A stretch of DNA of 64,000 nt from Planctomycetota bacterium. Lineage in GTDB: Bacteria > Planctomycetota > B15-G4 > SIAN01. Shown one piece after another: positions 35,050 to 43,364 of this stretch. Position 1 is the first letter of the stretch, and the number at the start of each line of letters is the position of its first letter. The DNA is taken from NCBI GenBank assembly GCA_028289345.1, contig JANQQL010000025.1, positions 620,001 to 684,000 on the forward strand, written 5' to 3'. The notes under the pieces are model-generated. The model saw only the letters and a program-made list of their open reading frames with translations. It made no database searches and was not told the origin of the DNA. Both the position numbers and the translations under genes were made by a program.

Positions 35050-35789
35050 TGCACTAGCACCTCGTCGAACATCGTTTCGTAGGGAGTCCCTTCGTACAGG
35101 CGGCGGACTTCTTGGAAGTTCAGCAACATGACCGTGAGGTCGTCTTTGGTTTGCTTCTGGGGAATCTGGTCAGATTCATGGTCCAGCAGTGCCGGGTCGA
35201 TGTCGAGGAACTTGCCGAGAGAGGCCAGGGTGGCCTGCCGATCGGTCAAGAGCTCTTCGTAGTCCAGATGGTGGACGGGCAAGGGCAGAGAGGCCACTCG
35301 CTCCGTGAGTTCGGTCTCGCGAATTTCCAGGTTCTTCAGCAACTTGCGAAATCGATCGATGTCCAGCTCGAAAGGTCCGGGAGCGGTTTGCCCTTTCCGC
35401 AGGTGGACGCTCCCGGTGACTTCTTTGAGGCGCAGGGAGTTCAAGATGGAGACCCCTTGCTTCACTCGATTGCGCCGCTGCATGTGAATGACCTTGGCCT
35501 TCTCTTCGATCAGGGCGTTGTAGAAGCCTTCTTTGTCGAGGAGGTCATTGGGCTTGATTTTGAAGCCGGCGCAGATCAGCTTCGGGTGCTTGCGTCGCCG
35601 TTCCTGCGCCTTCTGATAGAAGCCGTGGACCATCGCGACCTGGGCCGCCGCTCCGTCCTCTTGGCGCTTCAGCGACTCCAACAGCTTTTCGCCCTCGAAG
35701 TGAACTTCGGGGGATGTGTTCAGCAGCATCCGCAGGTAGGCACTGCCACAGCGACCGTGGAACACCACGGCGAACTTTGTCATTTCCAT
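35046..35789 (-). CDS. Sulfotransferase-family protein
   Basis: The product is 247 residues from the ATG at 35789, which has GGAGGA five bases upstream. The N-terminal AVVFHGRCGSAYLRMLLN is the PAPS 5'-phosphosulfate-binding loop (R-x-G-S form). The region KVIHMQRRNRVKQGVSILNS matches the 3'-phosphate-binding strand and helix. VHHLDYEELLTDRQATLASLGKFLDID is the typical late motif of the Sulfotransfer/Stf0-like group. It would transfer sulfate to a sugar hydroxyl in the glycan made by this locus. It is the first gene of a minus-strand unit that also encodes the large sulfatase-family protein. Confidence 0.8.
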   Translation of the reverse strand: MEMTKFAVVFHGRCGSAYLRMLLNTSPEVHFEGEKLLESLKRQEDGAAAQVAMVHGFYQKAQERRRKHPKLICAGFKIKPNDLLDKEGFYNALIEEKAKVIHMQRRNRVKQGVSILNSLRLKEVTGSVHLRKGQTAPGPFELDIDRFRKLLKNLEIRETELTERVASLPLPVHHLDYEELLTDRQATLASLGKFLDIDPALLDHESDQIPQKQTKDDLTVMLLNFQEVRRLYEGTPYETMFDEVLVH

Positions 35790-35936
35790 GAGGCTCCTCC
35801 GAGTCCGCATCGTACCACCGGGCAAGCCGTGGTCGGCCCCACATCATTCTCACTGCCCGGAGGCTGCTCTGCCGGAGGGTTTCGCTGCGTTGCGGTTAAC
35901 ATCCATCCGATCCTCCTCTTCTCGAACGGTCCTCGC

Positions 35937-37046
35937 TTGAAACGCATTCTTCTCGTCAATGACACCGGGCAGACGTCCAACCCTGGTTGCCAAGCGGCCA
36001 GCCGAGGAGTGCGACGGGCCTATGCCCAACTCACCGGTTCGTGCGAGTTTCGTTCGCTGCCCCTTGGCTATGGGGTCGATCCGTTTCGGGCGCTCGCCGC
36101 GGCGCCCCGAGACTGTGTGGTGCGAGAGGCCGATCGCTTCGCTCACGGCCGAGACGTGACTCCGTCCGTCGACGTGGATCGTTTCGGCGAATCCGTGTTA
36201 ACCCTGGAGAAAAGCGACCCCGAGCTAGCCGCATTGGCCGAGTGGGCCGACCTCGTGGTGGTCAACGGCGAGGGATCCCTGCACCATCAGTTTCCGCGGG
36301 CCCTGGCCTTGATGGCGCTGCTCCGAGTCTTTTCGAAACGAGTTGCCGTGCACCTGGTCAACTCGACGTTGCAGGGCGTGCAGGCGTCTCTCTGGCAGTT
36401 CGTGTCGCAGGAGCTGGCCGGAGTCCACGTTCGGGATTCTCGAAGTGCGGCATTCGTGCGAGAGCAAGGGCAGGAGCCTTTGCTGACTCCTGACCTGGCA
36501 TTGTTCGAGCTGGAGGTTCCTCCGGTGATCTCGGCGACCTCCTCAATCGCCCGACGCGTTCTTCTGACCAGCGGAGTGCTGGTCACTCGAGAAGGGCTGC
36601 ATGCGCAACTCGAAGTCCTTCGCCATCAAGAATTCGAGCCCGTGTACCTTTGCATTGGTGATGGGGGGGAAGAGAAGATCGTTCGAGAAGTCTGCGGGGA
36701 AGAGACGCCCGTCGTTGCCGCCGGGCCCCTCGGACCCTCCGGGGTGATGCGCCTGGCCTCGGAGTTTCCCTTGGCAGTTTCCGGCCGTCATCACATCAAC
36801 TTGTTTCTCGCGACCGCGGGAGTTCCTTTCGTGCCCTTGCCCTCCAACACCTGGAAAATCGAAGCGACCCTGAAAGACCTCGGATATCCGCGGCAGCCAT
36901 CGGCGAACGCCAAGGAGTTGGGGCAAGCGGTGGGCGAAACCTGGACTCAGCGGGAGTCGTGGGCGGAGGCGGCTCGTGCCATGGGCGAGCGCGGATTGGC
37001 CCGAGTGAGGGAGTTTCTCCCAGGAGTCCGAACATGGAGGTCCTGA
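35937..37046 (+). CDS. Polysaccharide pyruvyltransferase-family protein
   Basis: The product is about 369 residues from a TTG at 35937 (LKRILLVNDTGQTSNPGCQA). The ORF track extends the frame 275 codons upstream, but that part is the antisense of the sulfotransferase gene and not coding. ADLVVVNGEGSLHH and AVSGRHHINLFLATAGVPFVPLPSNTWK are signatures of the PS_pyruv_trans family, which transfers pyruvate from PEP to sugars or in some members acts on other glycan acceptors. No ATG is available in frame, so the start is inferred from the family N-terminus. The next gene begins inside its last 13 bases. Confidence 0.82.
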   Translation: MKRILLVNDTGQTSNPGCQAASRGVRRAYAQLTGSCEFRSLPLGYGVDPFRALAAAPRDCVVREADRFAHGRDVTPSVDVDRFGESVLTLEKSDPELAALAEWADLVVVNGEGSLHHQFPRALALMALLRVFSKRVAVHLVNSTLQGVQASLWQFVSQELAGVHVRDSRSAAFVREQGQEPLLTPDLALFELEVPPVISATSSIARRVLLTSGVLVTREGLHAQLEVLRHQEFEPVYLCIGDGGEEKIVREVCGEETPVVAAGPLGPSGVMRLASEFPLAVSGRHHINLFLATAGVPFVPLPSNTWKIEATLKDLGYPRQPSANAKELGQAVGETWTQRESWAEAARAMGERGLARVREFLPGVRTWRS

Positions 37047-37741
37047 CCCCCTTCGACTTGGTCCAGCGATTTCCGGAGCGGCAGACCGTCGCCATCGTCG
37101 GCAACGCCCCTTCCTTGAAGGATTATCGACTCGGAGACTTCATCGATTCCCACGACATCGTGGTGCGCTTCAACGAAGCCGCCATGGCCGGTCATGAAGA
37201 GCAGGTGGGGCGGCGCACGGACATCCTGGTCGCCAATCCCTACCCGGAGAAACGCAAGCGCCCGCTTCTCGATGGAGGGCGTGCGACCTGTGTACTCATC
37301 GTGAACCCACCAACCCGACGGGGGGACAAGCAAGTCTTCGAGCGTTGGGTCGGGGATCATCCGGTGTTGTTCACCTACACCCCGGATCTGGTCGGGGTGG
37401 AAGAGTCCACCCATCAGCGCGGCCTGACGACGGGGACCTATGCGATTCAACTGCTGTGGCGATTGCTGCATCCTTCGCGATACTTCATCACGGGCTTCAC
37501 CATGTTCTTGGAAGGGGCGCCCGGCCACTACTGGAGCTCGTCCCAGCCTCCAGGGATTCGAGCCCACGACATGATCACCGAAGCCGCAGTTTTCATCCGC
37601 GTGCTGAACGCTGCGAACGTGCCGGTGTGCGTGACTCCGGACATCCAGTGGGTGTCCGAACAGATCCAAGTCCCCTTGCTGCCGCGCATCCGTCTGATCG
37701 ACGGGCAATCGCCCCAGCTCAACGACGAAGCCAGCCGATGA
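37034..37741 (+). CDS. GT29 sialyltransferase-like glycosyltransferase
   Basis: The product is 235 residues from the ATG at 37034, with AGGAG seven bases upstream; the earlier track start lies deep in the preceding gene. All four sialylmotif-like elements are visible in order. L: VAIVGNAPSLKDY, then IDSHDIVVRFN. S: GLTTGTYAIQLLWRLL, then FITGFTMF. III: HYWSS. VS: HDMITE (HxxxxE). GT29 enzymes use CMP-activated acidic sugars such as sialic acid or Kdo; which sugar is used here is unknown, and no CMP-sugar synthesis gene is in the window. It sits between two pyruvyltransferase-family genes and is translationally coupled to both. Confidence 0.85.
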   Translation: MEVLTPFDLVQRFPERQTVAIVGNAPSLKDYRLGDFIDSHDIVVRFNEAAMAGHEEQVGRRTDILVANPYPEKRKRPLLDGGRATCVLIVNPPTRRGDKQVFERWVGDHPVLFTYTPDLVGVEESTHQRGLTTGTYAIQLLWRLLHPSRYFITGFTMFLEGAPGHYWSSSQPPGIRAHDMITEAAVFIRVLNAANVPVCVTPDIQWVSEQIQVPLLPRIRLIDGQSPQLNDEASR

Positions 37742-40700
37742 AGATCGCCCAGTTCGGGACGTTCGATGTTGAGAACTACGGGGACTTGCTGTTTCCGAAG
37801 ATCCTGGAGAAACGGCTCGAAGGCCTCGGCGAGTTGGTGTTTGTCTCGCCCATCGGGGGAGCTCCGGTTTGGCGCGACTGCGTGGCGAGCGTGTCGTTCG
37901 ACGAGTTTCGCTCCTCTGCCGCGGAGTTCGCCGGCCTGGTCATTGGCGGTGGCAACATCGTGCATGCGTCCACGACCACTTTGCCGAGCTACCAGCAGCG
38001 CACCGTGCCGTTGACGGGATACGCCGACCTGTGGCTCGGCCCCTTGGAGTTCGCCGCGCGCGGGGGAGCGGCCGCACTGTGGAATGCTCCCGGAGTGGCG
38101 GAAGCATTGCCCGAAAACTTGGCGAGTCTGGTTCGCGATCGCATGAAACATGCCCGCTACCTCAGCGTGCGTGACCGATCGAGTCGGGACCTTCTGGCCA
38201 GCGCGGGCATTGCCTCTCCGATTGCCGTGGTTCCGGACACGGCCCTCGACGTCACTTCGGTGTGGTCTCCGACGGAGCTCGAATCGGAGTACCATCGGTT
38301 TCTCGTCGAACGCAACCTCGATGCCCAAGAGGACCTGATCGTCTTCCACGCCAAGCGCCGCTACGGCCAAGGCGGAGTGGAGGTCATGGCCGAGGGAATT
38401 CGTGGAATCTGCGAACATTGGGGAGCAACGCCGGTTCTTCTTGCCATCGGGCCGTGTCATGGAGACGACGCCGTGGCGCGAGAAGTCGGGGAATGTCTCG
38501 GCTCGAATGCGGTGGTCGTCGAGCGTCCTGGGAGCTTGAAGCGAGTCACGGCGCTGCTGGCGAGTTCCCGGGGCTACGTGGGGTCGTCCTTGCACGGAGC
38601 GATCGTAGCGACGGCGTTTGGACGACCGGTGTTCGTCGTGGCGTCACGCCAGACCCAGAAGTTTCAGGGTTTCCTGGAGCCCTTGGGTCTGGACGGCCAG
38701 CAAGTGGACACCTGGTCGGAAGCTCTCCACGAGCGATCTCGGGCTCTTCAGGCTCCCGACGTTTCCGCCGAGTTGGCGGTGGCGAGGAAGTGTCTCGACA
38801 GCCACTTCAGCACGCTGCGGGAACTGCTGAAGGAGGCCGGGGAGCGGCACGCGGGCCACTCGTGGGTTCCGGAGCTGGCGTATCGGAGCGGAGTCCTGGA
38901 AGCCGCCGGATTGCGGCTCCTTCACGAGCGAGAAGAGGCTCGCGAGGAAGGGAAGCGAACGAGGCTCGAGTTGCGAGAAACCCAAGGGGCCCTGAGTGAG
39001 AGTCGCCAAGCTCATGGTCGGGCGCAGAACGAGTTGACCCGTTCCCAATCAGAGCTTTCGAAGCTTGGAAAGCAGTTCCGCGACAGTCAGTTGCGAGCGA
39101 AGAAGCGGTTCACCGAACACCAGCAGAGTCATCTCGAGGACCTCGAGACCACGAAGACTTGGGTGGAGAGGCTGACCGGTTTCGTCGAGCGCATGGAAAA
39201 GTCGCGCTCTTGGAGATTGGGCAAAGCATTGTGGCGAGTGATGCGATCCCTTCGCCTGACCCGGAAGAAACCCAGCCGTTCGCCGCGTCGAGCACGCGAG
39301 ATCCTGCGTGAGATGCAGGTCTGGTACGGACGGCGGATCGATCGTTGGCAGAAGCGTGAGGCAGCAGCCGCCAAGGATTGGCCAGAGAACGCGCCGCCGG
39401 GAGGGCACCTGATCGACTTTGCCGGGCGAATCACGGTCTTGATCCCGGTCTACGATGCGGTGGAGGCCGTGGAGCGGTGCGTGGACTCGGTCCTCGCATC
39501 GACGAAGGTGCCGCATCGGCTGCTCCTAGTGAACGATGCCAGCCCCGATCCTCGGGTGGCTCCGTTGTTGGCCAGCTATGAGCAGGCTCACGGCCATGTG
39601 AAAGTCGTCACCAATGAGCGAAACCTGGGTTTCACGAGAACCGTCTGCCGCGGATTCGAAGAGTCTGGCAACGACGACGTCGTGATCTTGAATAGCGACA
39701 CCGTGGTTCCCCGTGGTTGGCTGGCCCGACTGTCGACGGCCGCCTACCATCGCGATCGGATCGCGACGGTCACGCCGCTTTCCAACGCCGCCGGGGCGTT
39801 CAGCGTTCCGGTCAACCATCAGATCAACCAAGTGCCGGAAGAGCTGGGCGTGGAGGGCATGGATGCCTTGGTCGAGGAGCTTTCCGAGCGGCGATGGCCC
39901 CAAGTGCCCACGGCCAACGGGTTCTGCTGCTACCTCCGCCGGGATGCCTGGGTCGAGGTCGGTGGTTTCGATCCGCAAAACTTCCCGCGCGGCTATGGCG
40001 AAGAGAACGACTACTCCATGCGCGCGGCGGCGGCCGGATGGGTCAACGTCGTCGACGACACGACCTTCGTCTTCCACGAGCGTTCGGCATCCTTCGGAGA
40101 AACGAAGAATGAGCTCGCGGAAGCAGGAAAGAAGCGGCTTCAGGAGCTGCATCCCGACTACAAGAAGAAGATCCGGGAGTGGTTGCAGAACGATCCCGTG
40201 GATCCCCTGCGAGCCAAGCTAACCCAGGCCCTCGAGTCCAAGGCCCCGCCGACCGTGCCAACCACGGTGGCCGCTCCACGGGGAGCCATTCTGTACGTGA
40301 TCCACGATGGCGGCGGAGGAAGCGTCCTCACCAACCTGGACTTGGTTCGAGAGGTGTCCCGAGATCGTCGCTGTTTGCTTCTCCGCGCGGATCTCAACAA
40401 GTGGTCCCTGGACGAAGTTCAGAACGACTCTGCCCATCCCGTGGAAGAGGTCGCGTTCGAAAACCGCTGGGGAATCCAGTGGCCGCTCGACGAGCCGCGT
40501 CGCCTGGCCTTTTCGCGAATTCTGCGCGAGCAAGGCGTTTCTTTGGTGCACTTCCGTGGTTTGATCGGCACGGATCCCCAGGCCCTTGCCATTGCCCGGG
40601 AGGCCGGTTGCCGAACGATCTTGAGCTTCCACGATTCGTACCTGGTGTGCCCCACCGTCGGTTTGGTCAACAATCGCGGCGAGTTTTGCGCCGGCCGTTG

Positions 40701-41544
40701 CAACAACGACGCGGATGACTGCCAGCTCAGCAAGCGCTGGTTTCCGGGCCTTCCTCGTCTGAAGAACGGCTTCGTGCACGAGTGGCGGCGTCGCGTGGCG
40801 GAGGGTATCCCGGAAGCTGACGCCTACGTGGTCACGACCGAGAGTGCGCGACGCCTAGTGTCGTCCTACTACCCGGTCGTCAGCGGCCGTCGACTCCATG
40901 TCATCGAGCACGGTCGCGATCTTGCGGGATACCAGGACAGCGCCGAGGCTCCCGGGGAGGGGCCCATGGGAGTGGTGTTCTTCGGGGCTCTGGGCCACCT
41001 GAAGGGCCCCGATCTGGTGCAGGAGTTGGTCGAACGAAACCAGCGGGAAGGCAGCCCTTTCGAGTTCCACATCTTGGGCGACAAAGCGGCCTCATTTCAG
41101 CCGGAAAAGTTCGGCGCCCACGTGCACGGTCCCTACCAGCGCGACGAGTTGCCCCGATCCCTGGCGAAGATTCAGCCGTCCGTTGCACTCGTTCCGTCCC
41201 GTTGTTCGGAGACCTACTGCCACACGTTGACCGAGGCTTGGGCGGCGGGCCTGCCGGTTCTCGGCAGCCATTTGGGGGCGGTGCGAGATCGCATCCAGGC
41301 CCACGGCGGCGGCTGGATCCTCGATCCTCACGACGCCAATTCGTGGTACGAAACGTTGCTTCGTCTGCGGCAGCATCCCGAAGAGTGGCAGGCCAAAAAG
41401 CGCGAAGTCGACGCCCTTTCGATCGTGTCACTCCCGACGATGGTGGCTCGCTACCAAGATCTCTACCGGTCGGTGGAACAGGGTGCGGAACGCCAGGACG
41501 TGCTGACCCCAGAGAACGGCATCGCCCGGGGAGCCACCGGCTAG
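37738..41544 (+). CDS. Pyruvyltransferase-coiled coil-GT2-GT4 fusion enzyme
   Basis: The product is 1268 residues from the ATG at 37738, which overlaps the GT29 stop as ATGA; the track start at 37345 is antisense or out-of-frame to GT29. Residues 1-370 are a polysaccharide pyruvyltransferase domain (AQFGTFDVENYGDLLFPKIL, LVIGGGNIVHAS, YVGSSLHGAIVATAFGRPVFVV). A charged coiled coil covers about 395-510 and ends in a SRSWRLGKAL motif. The GT2 domain starts near residue 562 (ITVLIPVYDAVEAVERCVDS, VVILNSDTVVPRGW, GYGEENDYSMRAAAA). The GT4 domain starts near 851 (HDGGGGSVLTNLDLVR, FFGALGHLKGPDLVQELV, TLTEAWAAGLPVLGS). It is probably a cytoplasmic, multi-step assembler of a surface glycan. Confidence 0.87.
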   Translation: MKIAQFGTFDVENYGDLLFPKILEKRLEGLGELVFVSPIGGAPVWRDCVASVSFDEFRSSAAEFAGLVIGGGNIVHASTTTLPSYQQRTVPLTGYADLWLGPLEFAARGGAAALWNAPGVAEALPENLASLVRDRMKHARYLSVRDRSSRDLLASAGIASPIAVVPDTALDVTSVWSPTELESEYHRFLVERNLDAQEDLIVFHAKRRYGQGGVEVMAEGIRGICEHWGATPVLLAIGPCHGDDAVAREVGECLGSNAVVVERPGSLKRVTALLASSRGYVGSSLHGAIVATAFGRPVFVVASRQTQKFQGFLEPLGLDGQQVDTWSEALHERSRALQAPDVSAELAVARKCLDSHFSTLRELLKEAGERHAGHSWVPELAYRSGVLEAAGLRLLHEREEAREEGKRTRLELRETQGALSESRQAHGRAQNELTRSQSELSKLGKQFRDSQLRAKKRFTEHQQSHLEDLETTKTWVERLTGFVERMEKSRSWRLGKALWRVMRSLRLTRKKPSRSPRRAREILREMQVWYGRRIDRWQKREAAAAKDWPENAPPGGHLIDFAGRITVLIPVYDAVEAVERCVDSVLASTKVPHRLLLVNDASPDPRVAPLLASYEQAHGHVKVVTNERNLGFTRTVCRGFEESGNDDVVILNSDTVVPRGWLARLSTAAYHRDRIATVTPLSNAAGAFSVPVNHQINQVPEELGVEGMDALVEELSERRWPQVPTANGFCCYLRRDAWVEVGGFDPQNFPRGYGEENDYSMRAAAAGWVNVVDDTTFVFHERSASFGETKNELAEAGKKRLQELHPDYKKKIREWLQNDPVDPLRAKLTQALESKAPPTVPTTVAAPRGAILYVIHDGGGGSVLTNLDLVREVSRDRRCLLLRADLNKWSLDEVQNDSAHPVEEVAFENRWGIQWPLDEPRRLAFSRILREQGVSLVHFRGLIGTDPQALAIAREAGCRTILSFHDSYLVCPTVGLVNNRGEFCAGRCNNDADDCQLSKRWFPGLPRLKNGFVHEWRRRVAEGIPEADAYVVTTESARRLVSSYYPVVSGRRLHVIEHGRDLAGYQDSAEAPGEGPMGVVFFGALGHLKGPDLVQELVERNQREGSPFEFHILGDKAASFQPEKFGAHVHGPYQRDELPRSLAKIQPSVALVPSRCSETYCHTLTEAWAAGLPVLGSHLGAVRDRIQAHGGGWILDPHDANSWYETLLRLRQHPEEWQAKKREVDALSIVSLPTMVARYQDLYRSVEQGAERQDVLTPENGIARGATG

Positions 41545-41616
41545 TCGGCGTTTTTCAACGGCGTGCGAGGCATGCAACTTGTGCGGCACGGGGCGGCAGA
41601 GATCGACGGGGATCTG

Positions 41617-43305
41617 TTAGCGGCTTGCGGGCGGAGCCTCCGGCAGGGCTCGCAACGGCGAGCCGTACTCGGGGCGCCACATCAGCAGGCGATGGTCGGG
41701 GTCCAGAACCACGGACTGCACCGGCTCTTCGGCGGGAAGTCGCAGCACGGTCCGAGGACTGTCCACTTTGACCGAGTGACGATTCGTGGTTCGCTCTCCG
41801 CGGAGTTCGAGGTCGAGCCAAAGCTCGTAGGGTTCTCCGAACTGCTGAATCACGAGCTCGCCGTTTGAGGAATCGCCGGGGACGCCCTTCCAAGTCGCGG
41901 TCAGATGAGGCGCACCGGTGCGGTCCAGCCACTGAGGAAAGAACGTGTCCAAGGAAGATTCGGGAGCGGCTTCGTGAAAGCGGCTCCGCACGTCGTCAAG
42001 ACTGACACGCTTGCCGGCAAAGTCTTTCAGGATTCCACGGATCGTCTCGAAGAACACCTCGTCGCCGACTCGTCGACGCAGCATGTGAAGCACCCAAGGG
42101 CCCTTCGAGTCCGACAGATTGTGTGCCGAAGATTGTCCACGCAGAGCAGACAGGGCAATGTCCTGACCATTCCGGGCGATCTCGAAGTAACCGCGAGCGC
42201 ATTGTGCTTGCACGGCTCCGGGGCGGGAGAATTGCAAGAAGTCGGTGGCCGCCTGTTCGCCTTCCAGGATCTCGATGGCCAAGACGGCGCCGTATTGGGA
42301 CAAGGTCTCGGAGCAGAAGATCGAGCCACTGCCACGGCTGTTGACCAGATTTCCCCACCATCCATGACTGGCTTCATGAGCAAAGATCCCGAGGTTCTGG
42401 CCGAACTGGAAGACCCATTCGTTGGCCATGACGAACCCTTGCTCGGAGGAGGCCGCCCAGCCGAATCGAGAGTTGGGAACTTCGGCCAGGTGGCAGGACG
42501 GGTACGGGTAAGGGCCGAAGCGTGTTTCCAAAGCGGCGAGCGCCCGTGCCAAGCCCTGGGCCTGGTGTTGCGCCTGTTCCGGATCGCCGCTCAGCCGGTA
42601 AACATCCACGGTCCGCTCGCCGACTTCGTGGGACGCCACTTGGTAGGGACCCGCGGCAAACGAGCGGGCCACCGGTTGCCCCACTTCCCAGACTTCGCTG
42701 GCGACCTCTCCGGCGTCGCTGTGTTCGATGCGGAGACCGTTGCTCAACGCTCGCCATCCGGTTGGCAAGTTGAATTTGGTGGTTCCCGGAGTCGAGCCCA
42801 GGCTCGCGCTGCCCGTCACTTGGGGAGGCACCGCGATCGGGTGCCAGGCTTCTACCCAGCTCGCCAATGCCAGGTCTTTCGTCACGGCGAACTGGGAGGA
42901 CTGACGTCCTTGGTTGCTCGAGCGAAACCAGAGTTCGACTTCGTCACCGATTTCCCGGGGAGTTTCGAAGCGGACCAGGGCCTCCCGGATGTTGCCGCTG
43001 CCCAGTCGCCGGGCGGGGATCTCGCCGTCCCCTTCGGGTGAGCCGACTTCGAGAAAACTCATGGTGGCGGCTCGAGAGTTCATTCGAAGGGGAATCTCGG
43101 AAACGCCGGGCACGAGGATCTCCACCAGCAGGGAGCCATCGATTTCCAGGGTTCCTTGGTCAGGAAGCAGAGTGATTTCGAGATCCATCCAGGTGGTTTG
43201 CCAGGGCATGGCTGGTTCTTGGGAGGCCGGTGCCGCGGACGTCACAAGGAGGGCGACCAGGACTCCGAGCCACTTCGTTTGAGAACCATCCGACGCTGCT
43301 GCCAT
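41617..43305 (-). CDS. Secreted M1-family (gluzincin) aminopeptidase
   Basis: The product is 562 residues from the ATG at 43305 (GGAGA seven bases upstream); the track's 631-residue version begins inside the GntR gene. The N-terminus has a signal peptide (WLGVLVALLVTSAAPAS). The zinc site is complete: HEASH, then Glu exactly 18 residues after the second His (CSETLSQYG). The substrate-binding region reads GWAASSEQGFVMANE in place of the GAMEN motif, which is altered. The N-terminal beta domain matches the M1 fold. It probably removes N-terminal residues from peptides outside the cytoplasm. The gene lies 59 bp downstream of a GntR gene on the same strand. Confidence 0.85.
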   Translation of the reverse strand: MAAASDGSQTKWLGVLVALLVTSAAPASQEPAMPWQTTWMDLEITLLPDQGTLEIDGSLLVEILVPGVSEIPLRMNSRAATMSFLEVGSPEGDGEIPARRLGSGNIREALVRFETPREIGDEVELWFRSSNQGRQSSQFAVTKDLALASWVEAWHPIAVPPQVTGSASLGSTPGTTKFNLPTGWRALSNGLRIEHSDAGEVASEVWEVGQPVARSFAAGPYQVASHEVGERTVDVYRLSGDPEQAQHQAQGLARALAALETRFGPYPYPSCHLAEVPNSRFGWAASSEQGFVMANEWVFQFGQNLGIFAHEASHGWWGNLVNSRGSGSIFCSETLSQYGAVLAIEILEGEQAATDFLQFSRPGAVQAQCARGYFEIARNGQDIALSALRGQSSAHNLSDSKGPWVLHMLRRRVGDEVFFETIRGILKDFAGKRVSLDDVRSRFHEAAPESSLDTFFPQWLDRTGAPHLTATWKGVPGDSSNGELVIQQFGEPYELWLDLELRGERTTNRHSVKVDSPRTVLRLPAEEPVQSVVLDPDHRLLMWRPEYGSPLRALPEAPPASR

Positions 43306-43364
43306 CGAGCTTTCTCCAATTCCAGGGGGCGTCTTGCGGCCAGATCTGCCGGGGGCGCCGTGGT

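Noticed and set aside
35112-35936. N-terminal 275 codons of the 644-residue ORF
   Set aside because: This part is antisense to the sulfotransferase gene. The pyruvyltransferase-family domain starts only at the TTG at 35937.
37345-37737. N-terminal 131 codons of the 1399-residue ORF
   Set aside because: It overlaps the GT29 gene in another frame. The pyruvyltransferase domain begins at the ATGA overlap at 37738.
41905-43041. A 378-residue plus-strand ORF
   Set aside because: Antisense to the M1 aminopeptidase, which has a complete HEXXH-18-E zinc site.
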